Source of the DNA: Spirochaetes bacterium RIFOXYC1_FULL_54_7
GTDB lineage: Bacteria > Spirochaetota > Spirochaetia > Treponematales > UBA12059
Assembly: GCA_001830645.1 (NCBI GenBank)
Contig: MIBM01000117.1
Location: forward strand, 3,784-11,212
Direction: 5' to 3'
Length of the DNA stretch: 7,429 bases
Shown: positions 1-5,578 of the stretch, one piece after another
Layout: each line of letters starts with the position of its first letter
Position numbering within the stretch: the stretch's first letter is position 1
Made by a program: the position numbers and the translations under genes
Notes under the pieces: model-generated
Told to the model about the DNA's origin: nothing
What the model saw: the letters and a program-made list of their open reading frames with translations, nothing else
The model's database searches: none

Positions 1-1016
1 CCTTCTATGCCGACGCCGGCGGCAAGGGCGACCCCGCCACCACCCAGGAACAGGCAGTGCATCTGATGCTGGAGAAACTTGAAGTAGTCTCCCAGCTGTT
101 CCACGGCTTTGCCTACGAAGACTATTTCGAAGCCGGCACCGGGAGGAAGCTGTCCCTTATCCTGGCAGCCGAGGAACACATCCTGTCCCAGGATAACGGC
201 CGCAAGCGCTTCATGGACGAAGTATCCGCCCTGTCCCAGGCCTTCTCCATAGCCATACCCCACGAGCAGGCTATGGACGCAAGGGACGAGGTTGCCTTCT
301 TCCAGGCCGTAAAAGCCAGGCTGATAAAGTTTGACAGCTCCGGCTCGGGCAGGACCGACGAAGCCTTTGAAACCGCCATCCGCCAGGTCATAGACAAGGC
401 CCTGGTCACCGAAAAAGTCATAGACATCTTCGATGCCGCAGGCATAAAGAAACCCGAAATCTCCATACTCTCCGAAGACTTCCTCCTGGAAGTAAAGAAC
501 ATGGAACACAAGAACCTTGCCCTGGAGGTCCTTAAAAAGCTGCTGAACGACGAGATCAGAGGCCGGGCCAGGAAGAACCTGGTCCAGAGCCGCACACTCA
601 TGGAAATGCTTGAAGATTCCATCCAGAGATACCACAGCAAGATACTCACCGCCGCGGAAGTCATAGAAGAACTGATCAAGCTGTCCAAGGAAATCCAGCA
701 GATGGACAAGGAGCCCCAGCAGCTGGGCCTTACCGACTACGAGTACGCCTTCTACACCGCCATAGCCAACAACGACAGCGCCAGGCAGCTGATGCAGCAG
801 GACCAGCTCCGGGAGCTGGCCGTAGTCCTCTACGAGAAAGTAAAAGAAAACGCCTCCATCGACTGGACCATAAAGGAAAGCGTAAAGGCCAGACTCAAGG
901 TCATTGTCAAACGCATCCTGCGCCACTACGGCTACCCGCCGGACATGCAGTTGCTGGCCACCGAGACAGTGCTCAAGCAGGCGGAATTGATTGCGGAGGA
1001 GTTGACCCGGTTGTGA
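1..1016 (+). CDS. hsdR: Type I restriction enzyme R subunit (HsdR), C-terminal part, 5' end outside the window
   Basis: The reading frame is open from base 3 to the TGA at 1014-1016, giving 337 residues with the true start upstream of the window. HsdR is the ATP-dependent translocase and nuclease subunit of type I restriction-modification; it works with HsdM and HsdS on unmodified DNA. The visible part lacks the nuclease and helicase motifs and corresponds to the helical C-terminal region of the EcoEI/HindI-like R family (DUF3387-type). Recognisable stretches include AFYTAIANNDSARQLM, ENASIDWTIKESVKARLKVI and LRHYGYPPDM near the end. These match my recollection of the conserved tail, which is thought to contact the methylase core. 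The end looks intact (EELTRL then stop). It is clearly richer in G+C than the following cassette, and part of it is repeated at 6854-7077. hsdM and hsdS are not in view. The family call is firm; activity cannot be judged from a fragment. Confidence 0.9.
   Translation, partial: FYADAGGKGDPATTQEQAVHLMLEKLEVVSQLFHGFAYEDYFEAGTGRKLSLILAAEEHILSQDNGRKRFMDEVSALSQAFSIAIPHEQAMDARDEVAFFQAVKARLIKFDSSGSGRTDEAFETAIRQVIDKALVTEKVIDIFDAAGIKKPEISILSEDFLLEVKNMEHKNLALEVLKKLLNDEIRGRARKNLVQSRTLMEMLEDSIQRYHSKILTAAEVIEELIKLSKEIQQMDKEPQQLGLTDYEYAFYTAIANNDSARQLMQQDQLRELAVVLYEKVKENASIDWTIKESVKARLKVIVKRILRHYGYPPDMQLLATETVLKQAELIAEELTRL
691..1008 (+). repeat. Direct repeat, left copy (hsdR tail)
   Basis: Bases 691-745 and 846-1008 align in the same orientation with 6854-6908 and 6904-7066; the two blocks share the short junction homology. 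By hand count, 691-740 has 4 mismatches in 50 and 846-1008 has 15 in 163. The stretch 741-845 (105 bases, 35 codons) is absent from the right copy. The repeats bracket the whole cassette, so recombination between them could delete about 6 kb. Confidence 0.92.
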
Positions 1017-1110
1017 TTTAATGTAAATGGCTGTAAATGAAGACTATAGCATAAAGGTTGCGATGGATAGTTAATAAAATATATTAAATATTAATGATTT
1101 CGTAACCGAT

Positions 1111-1166
1111 CAGGAATGCCGTTGCAGTGAACTGGGATTAGCTTTCCACCGCAACGGTTATTCCTG
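1111..1166. repeat. Long imperfect inverted repeat between convergent genes; possible bidirectional hairpin terminator
   Basis: The left arm is CAGGAAT-G-CCGTTGC (1111-1125) and the right arm is GCAACGG-TT-ATTCCTG (1151-1166). That gives 14 base pairs interrupted by a 1-by-2 internal bulge, around a 25-base loop. It lies between the hsdR stop (1016) and the stop of the minus-strand carboxypeptidase gene (1188), where a terminator serving both sides would be expected. Neither side has a clear T tract, so factor-independent termination is unproven. It could instead be a relic of a mobile element or mark a recombination edge. The rest of 1017-1187 is AT-rich, with no supported gene. Confidence 0.6.
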
Positions 1167-1187
1167 GATGATACAACAGTTAATTCA

Positions 1188-2099
1188 CTAACGCGTGAAC
1201 TTGATGCTCTTGGTGCTTGTATCCATCTCACACCAGGCCCCCAAAGGTATTGTTGACATTGGGAAGCAATGGCCCGATTTGATGTTATACAAGACAGGAA
1301 TGCCTAAAGTGCCAACTTCATCTGCTAGTAGCTCCGCAAGGCCATATCTCGGATCGTCCAATTCACAGTTGGAAAAATCACCGACGATAAGCCCTTTGAG
1401 GCCCTCGAATTTCCCCGCATAACGCAGATGGTGTAGCATCCGGTCAACTTTGTTCAGCTTCTCGTTGACATCCTCAATAAACAGTATCTTTCCCCTGATC
1501 TCTACCTGGTACGGAGTTCCCAACATTGATGTCAATAAGGCAAGGTTTCCCCCAACTATCACACCTTCCGCCCGGCCTTCGCTGGCGACCATAATTTTTT
1601 CTCCTGGGGGATTCGATAGTGAAAAACCATCGCAAAAGTTCAGTGCTAATTCAAAATTACTCCTGGTAAAATCGTCATACTTTTCCAGCATATTCGTCCT
1701 TACCATTGGGCCGTGAAATGTTACCAAAGAGCTTTTCTGATTTAGCATCACATGCAGAGTTGTGATATCACTGTACCCTACGAATATCTTGGGATTACGT
1801 TTAATCTCAGCATAATCCAGCTTGTCTACAACGTGGCTACTGGAAATTCCTCCCCGTAGGCACCAAATAGCTTTAATGGATTTATCCCTGAACATACCCA
1901 TCAAATCATCGGCCTTTTCCGCCCCAGTGCCAGCTGCATATCCCCGGATGGACTTTGAAACACAGTTACCTAGAACGACATTGTAGCCCATGGATTCGAC
2001 AGCGGTCTTGCAAGCCTGTTCGATTCCTATTTCCACTGGCGAGGACAGAGCTGCTATCGCAACAGTATCACCAGGTTTGAGCACTGCGGGAAAAATCAT
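1188..2099 (-). CDS. S66-family serine carboxypeptidase (LD-carboxypeptidase LdcA / MccF-like)
   Basis: The product is 303 residues, normal for LdcA. The family hydrolyses an amide bond at the C-terminal end of its substrate: LdcA removes the terminal D-Ala from murein tetrapeptides, while the MccF branch inactivates microcin C-like aminoacyl nucleotides. The N-terminal LKPGDTVAIAALSSP, the CLRGG motif (80-84) and VGYSDITTLH place it in S66. The Ser-Glu-His triad is complete: Ser110 in GYSDIT, Glu209 in FIEDVNE and His277 in SGH. No signal peptide is seen, so it is probably cytoplasmic. The ATG lies 11 bases after the spmB stop with only a weak AAGG about 9 bases upstream, so coupled translation is likely. 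Its length and lack of an obvious extra nucleotide-binding loop favour LdcA over MccF, but substrate is not decided. Wall-peptide recycling or catabolism of a related peptide fits the neighbours. Confidence 0.9.
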   Translation of the reverse strand: MIFPAVLKPGDTVAIAALSSPVEIGIEQACKTAVESMGYNVVLGNCVSKSIRGYAAGTGAEKADDLMGMFRDKSIKAIWCLRGGISSSHVVDKLDYAEIKRNPKIFVGYSDITTLHVMLNQKSSLVTFHGPMVRTNMLEKYDDFTRSNFELALNFCDGFSLSNPPGEKIMVASEGRAEGVIVGGNLALLTSMLGTPYQVEIRGKILFIEDVNEKLNKVDRMLHHLRYAGKFEGLKGLIVGDFSNCELDDPRYGLAELLADEVGTLGIPVLYNIKSGHCFPMSTIPLGAWCEMDTSTKSIKFTR

Positions 2100-2110
2100 C
2101 TTAATCGACC

Positions 2111-2647
2111 TTAGCCGAACATGATATTCGAAATAACCACGGCAGCCAATATTCCCGCCAAGTCAGCCATCAAAGATGCAGACAATGAGTGTCGGATCTT
2201 CTTCACACCAATGGATCCGAAGTAGACAGCAAGAATATAAAAAGTAGTATCCGTGGCACCATTCATAACACAGGCCATTCTACCAATTAAGGAATCAGGA
2301 CCGAATTCCTTCATCAGAGTAGTCATCATAGCCTGCCCGCCACTTCCAGACAGAGGTCGTATCAAAGCCATCGGGAATATTTCCGCTGGCATCCCGATCA
2401 AATTCGTTATAGGTGAAAGAAGTTTTGCAAGCATCCCCATAGCACCTGATGCCCTGAATATACCGATAGCCATGAGCATAGCCACCAAGAATGGGATAAT
2501 GCGGATTGCTGTACCAAAACCCTCTTTGGCACCTTCGGTAAATACTTCATATACTTTGACTTTCTTGAGCATTCCAACGCCGACAACAAATATAATAATT
2601 ACAGGAATCGCATACAAGGAAATGACTTCAAGTATTTTTACGAACAT
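2111..2647 (-). CDS. spmB: SpmB-family membrane protein (nucleoside recognition/Gate domain)
   Basis: The product is 178 residues, the same length as I recall for Bacillus subtilis SpmB. Hydrophobic segments lie at about 8-27, 46-64, 129-147 and 157-175. Conserved blocks are ALIRPLSGSGGQAMM (94-108) and GPDSLIGR followed by VMNGATDTTFYILAVYFG (116-144), strong SpmB signatures with the Gate-type glycine and small-residue pattern. In Bacillus, SpmA and SpmB are needed for spore core dehydration; homologues in non-spore-formers have no settled function and are thought to be transporters or channels. The start has a good AAGGAG (2655-2660 on the plus-strand numbering) 7 bases upstream, embedded in the end of spmA. 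Only 2 bases separate the spmA stop from this ATG, so the two are translationally linked. The partner carboxypeptidase follows directly, consistent with peptide handling, but the transported substrate is inference. Confidence 0.9.
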   Translation of the reverse strand: MFVKILEVISLYAIPVIIIFVVGVGMLKKVKVYEVFTEGAKEGFGTAIRIIPFLVAMLMAIGIFRASGAMGMLAKLLSPITNLIGMPAEIFPMALIRPLSGSGGQAMMTTLMKEFGPDSLIGRMACVMNGATDTTFYILAVYFGSIGVKKIRHSLSASLMADLAGILAAVVISNIMFG

Positions 2648-2649
2648 GG

Positions 2650-3276
2650 CTAGGCTCCTTCACTCAGGTTTGCCAGTGGAGCAGGACAGCTCGCACGGTT
2701 CTTCGGGAGTTTCTCGAAGAGCTTCACGGCGATTATACCGACGGCTGTAGAAATTGTCGTTGCGAGCAGGGTCGCACCTATGATGTCCGTCGGATTGGTG
2801 GCTCCGGCTGCTACTCGTAGCGCAACAGTAGTCGCAGCAATGATCTGCACTTGGGATGTATTGATGGCCATGAACGTGCACATTGCGTTTGTTGCTGTAT
2901 CTGTAGTGCTATTCAGTGACTGGAGTTCCTTGAATGCCTTAAGCCCGATCGGAGTCGCAGCATTACCTAGACCTATCATGTTAGCGGCAATGTTCAGAAC
3001 GATGTTTCCCAATGCAGGATGATCGGGAGGAACATCAGGGAATAGTTTACTCATCAAAGGCTTCATGAGATGAGCTAATTTCTTGACGAGTCCCGCCTCA
3101 TCCGCGATAGCCATTATCCCAAGCCACATGGCCATTATACCAATCAATCCAAAGCTAAGGTCGATCGCAGTTTTTGCTGCATTGATGGCACCGTCTGTAA
3201 TCGCCTGGATATTGCCTGTGGCAAACCCGACGATTGTTCCGATGGCGATAAGGCCAAACCATACATAGTTGATCAT
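2650..3276 (-). CDS. spmA: SpmA-family membrane protein (nucleoside recognition/Gate domain)
   Basis: The product is 208 residues from the ATG at 3276. This start is chosen because AGGAGG (3281-3286) lies 4 bases upstream and the protein then opens MINYVWFGLIAIG, the usual SpmA N terminus. The open frame runs back to 3444, but those 56 codons look unlike protein. Hydrophobic stretches fall at about 3-20, 41-58, 90-104, 143-157 and 165-186. Family motifs are LFPDVPPDHPALGNI (78-92) and MIGLGNAATPIGLKAF (100-115). SpmA pairs with SpmB, and the adjacency with a 2-base gap supports a two-component membrane complex. The gene is first in a spmA-spmB-carboxypeptidase operon and follows the regulator gene after a 160-base leader. 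The leader has two inverted repeats, so it may have its own promoter or control. No other sporulation gene is in view. Confidence 0.9.
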   Translation of the reverse strand: MINYVWFGLIAIGTIVGFATGNIQAITDGAINAAKTAIDLSFGLIGIMAMWLGIMAIADEAGLVKKLAHLMKPLMSKLFPDVPPDHPALGNIVLNIAANMIGLGNAATPIGLKAFKELQSLNSTTDTATNAMCTFMAINTSQVQIIAATTVALRVAAGATNPTDIIGATLLATTISTAVGIIAVKLFEKLPKNRASCPAPLANLSEGA

Positions 3277-3313
3277 AAATCCTCCTGAGAAACTTTGTAA
3301 ATGACCATTCACA

Positions 3314-3324
3314 GGAACGGTTCC
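3314..3324. promoter_or_regulatory. Palindrome GGAACGGTTCC in the spmA leader; candidate regulator site
   Basis: This is a perfect inverted repeat GGAAC-G-GTTCC. Its flanks read CA on the left and AG on the right, pairing again after one mismatch. It lies 38-48 bases upstream of the spmA ATG. GGAA/TTCC half-sites resemble those I recall for the E. coli IclR box, and a related pair occurs at 4376-4389 in the divergent region. The half-site spacing differs between the two places, which weakens the case. Confidence 0.35.
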
Positions 3325-3353
3325 AGGCGACTGCGAATGAGTCGGCATATCAT

Positions 3354-3389
3354 GCAGAAACTGGAAAACAACGTCCTCCCCGTTTCTGC
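3354..3389 (-). promoter_or_regulatory. Inverted repeat in the spmA 5' leader; possible RNA hairpin
   Basis: GCAGAAAC (3354-3361) and GTTTCTGC (3382-3389) are perfect 8-base arms around a 20-base loop. In the minus-strand transcript the loop begins GGGGAGGACG, a purine-rich ribosome-site-like stretch. It lies about 80-110 bases ahead of the spmA start and within 50 bases of the regulator stop. It may be an attenuator-like or stabilising hairpin. There is no run of T after it, so plain termination is unlikely. Confidence 0.35.
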
Positions 3390-3436
3390 TGCAGTCCGGT
3401 AGCCTCCTTTCCGCGAATGGATATGAGCCTATTTTT

Positions 3437-4192
3437 CTATACAATGTATCGACTTACTTCAGCTGCGTTCTCTTTAATTTCCAAAATGAGATTCTTGAGC
3501 GTGCCAGAGTCTACGGTACCTTTGATGAAGGCGGTGGCAACAGAACCGAAAATTTGTCCCTTAGAATCGAATACTGGAGCCCCGATCCCATACAAGCCTT
3601 CAGAAAGTTCCTCATCGCTGATCGCATAACCTCGTTTCCGTATTGATGAATACTCCAACAGAAGTTCGTCTGGATTCGTGATTGTTTTTTTTGTGTAAGC
3701 TTTTAAAGGACGTTCACGGACAAGTTCCTCCAGCCTCTGCAAAGGCTCGAAAAAAGCCATGATACATTTCCCATAAGCCCCGCAATTAATAGGATAGTAC
3801 GAACCTTCTGCTCGACCGATACGGATAGATTGGTATGTTTCTATTTGAATCAGATTGATAACCCTTTCACCAACCAATTTTGAAAAGCCAATTGTCTGAC
3901 CCACATTCTCTGTTGCCCGGGCAAGAAGACTACGAATTTGGGCCATTTGGGAGAAAGTGGAAAGGTAGGCCGAACCTATATGATACGCCGTCGGACCAAG
4001 ACTGTACTTCTTGGTAAGTGGATTCTGTAGAACGAGAAGTTCAGCCTTGAGCTCGTTTAAGTTACGGTGAACTGTACTCCTGGTTATTCCGAGAAGACTG
4101 CTCAAATCGAGTGCACTGTACTCGTATGGCTTTGTTGCAAGCTGAAGGAGGATTCCAATTGTCTTTTTCGCTGAAGAATTGTTTATGTCCAT
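3437..4192 (-). CDS. IclR-family transcriptional regulator
   Basis: The product is 251 residues, typical for IclR. The N-terminal winged helix-turn-helix spans about 8-70, with LDLSSLLGITRSTVHRNLNE (28-47) forming the two DNA-contacting helices and KYSLGPTAYHIG (62-73) the wing and linker. The effector-binding GAF-like domain follows, with PINCGAYGKCIMAF (134-147) and RKRGYAISDEELSEG then IGAPVFD (185-209), the most conserved IclR region. These proteins sense small acids or sugar derivatives and usually control adjacent catabolic genes, as repressor or activator. The ATG at 4192 is the only sensible start but has no Shine-Dalgarno sequence. A promoter at 4217-4245 predicts a leader of about 18 bases. 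The gene sits upstream of spmAB and divergent from the deacylase gene, so it is well placed to control both arms and itself. The effector cannot be read from sequence. Confidence 0.92.
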   Translation of the reverse strand: MDINNSSAKKTIGILLQLATKPYEYSALDLSSLLGITRSTVHRNLNELKAELLVLQNPLTKKYSLGPTAYHIGSAYLSTFSQMAQIRSLLARATENVGQTIGFSKLVGERVINLIQIETYQSIRIGRAEGSYYPINCGAYGKCIMAFFEPLQRLEELVRERPLKAYTKKTITNPDELLLEYSSIRKRGYAISDEELSEGLYGIGAPVFDSKGQIFGSVATAFIKGTVDSGTLKNLILEIKENAAEVSRYIV

Positions 4193-4216
4193 ATATGCTA
4201 CATGTGTCCAATAAAA

Positions 4217-4245
4217 AGTATAAACCTCTTTTACTTATAGCGCAA
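4217..4245 (-). promoter_or_regulatory. Sigma-70-type promoter for the IclR-family gene
   Basis: Reading the minus strand, TTGCGC (4245-4240) is followed after 17 bases by TATACT (4222-4217). The -10 matches 5 of 6 consensus bases and the -35 matches 3 of 6, at ideal spacing. Transcription would begin near 4210, leaving about 18 untranslated bases. A TGTCCA (plus strand) repeated at 4186-4191 and 4205-4210 straddles the predicted start and could be an autoregulatory site. Confidence 0.6.
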
Positions 4246-4375
4246 CTATTATTTTTACTAATTGAAATAGGTTTGCTGGAAGCACAGAATGATCATCGTA
4301 TGTTGTCACGATTCCGTTTTTGGATTCCTGATTCAAACTCTCTTACAGTCTTTTGCGGTGCATGATTCAAATATC

Positions 4376-4389
4376 TGGAATTATTTCCT
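4376..4389. promoter_or_regulatory. IclR-box-like inverted repeat abutting a TTGACA
   Basis: TGGAATTATTTCCT carries GGAA and TTCC half-sites four bases apart. From memory, the E. coli IclR consensus is TGGAAATNATTTCCA, which differs mainly by one more central base. It ends at the first base of a perfect TTGACA (4389-4394). A regulator bound here would touch RNA polymerase at the deacylase promoter. The consensus was recalled, not looked up, and IclR-family sites vary widely. Confidence 0.35.
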
Positions 4390-4418
4390 TGACAAATATT
4401 AAAACATGCCAATTCACT
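4389..4418 (+). promoter_or_regulatory. Possible promoter for the deacylase-M42 arm
   Basis: There is a perfect -35 TTGACA (4389-4394), but the -10 is poor: the best is TTCACT at 18-base spacing (4413-4418), 3 of 6 matches. A strong -35 with a weak -10 suits a regulated promoter. The start would fall near 4425, inside the palindrome at 4424-4440, leaving an untranslated leader of about 137 bases before the ATG at 4562. Confidence 0.4.
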
Positions 4419-4423
4419 AGATT

Positions 4424-4440
4424 CAACAGCACGTCTGTTG
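4424..4440. promoter_or_regulatory. Palindromic operator candidate CAACAG-N5-CTGTTG
   Basis: This perfect 6-base inverted repeat with a 5-base centre spans 17 bases, and the AT/AT flanks pair again after one mismatch. The size suits a dimeric helix-turn-helix protein. It coincides with the predicted transcription start of the plus-strand arm, a common place for repression. The IclR-family protein encoded next door is the obvious candidate ligand, by inference only. Confidence 0.5.
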
Positions 4441-4461
4441 CATGCTAGGCCATAAAAAAAC

Positions 4462-4487
4462 TTGGTAGTTCAACCGGTTGTTGCCAA
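4462..4487. promoter_or_regulatory. Second palindrome TTGG-N5-CAACCGGTTG-N3-CCAA
   Basis: The 10-base core CAACCGGTTG (4471-4480) is perfectly palindromic, and outer TTGG (4462-4465) and CCAA (4484-4487) add four more complementary bases. It shares CAAC/GTTG arms and a preceding TT with the palindrome at 4424-4440, so the two may bind one protein. In RNA it could also form a leader hairpin ahead of the deacylase gene. Nothing else in 4193-4561 was identified beyond these sites and a repeated ATTCAA. Confidence 0.45.
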
Positions 4488-4561
4488 AACCAACGAAGTG
4501 TGCGGAACGAGTATTCTGGACTTGTATCGTCCATATTGATGTAGATAAGTGGAGGTTTCTT

Positions 4562-5464
4562 ATGAAAGTGTTTTATAGTCCAATGTATGTCCGTTCTCAG
4601 TTTGGATTCGCGACCACGAGAAAAGCCCAATGGATAGCGGATTCATTATCAAAATTTCCGATAACAGGAGTGGAACTATTTGAGCCAGAATCCCTGGATG
4701 TGAACCAAGTTTCTGCCGTTCATGATTACCGGTATGTAAGAGCCATAGAGACCGGGGAGCCTCGGGAACTTGCCGAATCACAGGAACTCAAATGGGATAG
4801 CGGCTTTCTTCCAATGGTTCTTTCTTCCAATGGGGGAGCGGTTGCCGCTGCTCGGGCGGCGATGAAAGATGGTGTAGCGGGATCTCTTTCGAGCGGATTA
4901 CATCATGCCCGGAGGGATCGAGGTGCCGGGTATTGTACTTTCAACGGTTTGGTAATCGCAGCGAATGATATTCTGGCTTCCGGAGCAAAATCGGTCTTGA
5001 TTCTCGATTTGGATGCACATTGCGGCGGTGGGACCGCCTCCATGATCTTGTCAGATCCTCGTGTCAGCCAGGTGGACATTGCTGTAAGCAAGTACGATCG
5101 TTACGAGAGCACCTTAAACGCAAGCCTCACTATAGTCGAGAATTCCGCTGATTATAACCAGACCCTTTTACGCTTACTGGACGAGACAGATAGGAAAGAC
5201 CTCGCCTACGATCTATGCATCTACAATGCTGGTATGGATCCATATGAGGGTTGTCCTGAGGGAGGCTTGGAAGGGATGACAATGGATGTTCTTTCCAAAC
5301 GTGAATCCATTGTGTTCGAATGGTGCTCACGAAAGAGACTTCCGGTAGCTTTTGTCCTCGCCGGAGGTTATATCGGCCCGAAGCTAAGTGAGGCTGTTTT
5401 GGTTGATTTGCACCGATTGACATTGTCGGCAGCCTGCACTTCATTTTCCTCAAAATCAGACTAA
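4562..5464 (+). CDS. Histone-deacetylase-superfamily Zn-dependent amidohydrolase
   Basis: The product is 300 residues from the ATG at 4562, which follows GGAGG (4551-4555) by 6 bases; the longer frame from 4478 has no such support and would run through a palindrome. This arginase/deacetylase-fold family uses zinc to remove acyl groups from amines such as acetyl-lysine or acetylpolyamines. Motifs are in order: SSGLHHARRDRGAGYCTFNG (110-129, His114 and His115 as the catalytic pair), ILDLDAHCGGGT (147-158, Asp151 and His153 as zinc ligands), YNAGMDPYEG (221-230, Asp226 as third ligand) and LAGGY (266-270, Tyr270 transition-state tyrosine). Everything needed for catalysis is present. The GLHHA-DRGAGYC and YNAGMD patterns look closer to class IV (HDAC11-like) than to acetylpolyamine or AcuC types. 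No signal peptide is seen. Probable substrate is a small acylated amine or peptide, given the peptidases around it; the true substrate is unknown. Confidence 0.9.
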   Translation: MKVFYSPMYVRSQFGFATTRKAQWIADSLSKFPITGVELFEPESLDVNQVSAVHDYRYVRAIETGEPRELAESQELKWDSGFLPMVLSSNGGAVAAARAAMKDGVAGSLSSGLHHARRDRGAGYCTFNGLVIAANDILASGAKSVLILDLDAHCGGGTASMILSDPRVSQVDIAVSKYDRYESTLNASLTIVENSADYNQTLLRLLDETDRKDLAYDLCIYNAGMDPYEGCPEGGLEGMTMDVLSKRESIVFEWCSRKRLPVAFVLAGGYIGPKLSEAVLVDLHRLTLSAACTSFSSKSD

Positions 5465-5499
5465 TTTATTCTTATTTGAAAGTTTTTTCTACAAATCAG

Positions 5500-5516
5500 T
5501 CTCCGAGGAGAGAACT
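5500..5516. promoter_or_regulatory. Small inverted repeat in the 114-base gap before the M42 gene
   Basis: TCTCC-GA-GGAGA (5500-5511) is a tight inverted repeat, with outer AGT before and ACT after (the right side with a 2-base bulge). The surrounding 5465-5578 gap also has a CAAGA-N7-TCTTG pair from about 5530. No convincing promoter or T-tract terminator was found, so the M42 gene is probably cotranscribed with the deacylase gene; these could be processing hairpins. Confidence 0.3.
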
Positions 5517-5578
5517 GGGCAGGTTTTATCAAGACAAATGATCTTGTCGAAACTGGAGTATATTGCTTGGAGGTGGGT

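Noticed and set aside
122..709. 195-codon open frame on the minus strand inside hsdR
   Set aside because: It is antisense to a clearly coding frame, is rich in Ser and Met from reversed codons, and shows no known domain.
1188..3276. Reading spmA, spmB and the carboxypeptidase as part of a sporulation locus
   Set aside because: No other sporulation gene is in view, and the genes are linked to an IclR regulator and peptidases instead.
3277..3444. 56-codon N-terminal extension of SpmA
   Set aside because: The extension is not protein-like and covers two inverted repeats, while AGGAGG lies right before the internal ATG that gives the standard SpmA start.
4289..4296. Perfect palindrome ATGATCAT in the divergent region
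   Set aside because: An 8-base AT-rich palindrome is expected by chance in a 369-base spacer and it is far from both predicted promoters.
4478..4561. 28-codon N-terminal extension of the deacylase
   Set aside because: There is no ribosome site at 4478, the stretch runs from the middle of a palindrome, and GGAGG supports the ATG at 4562.
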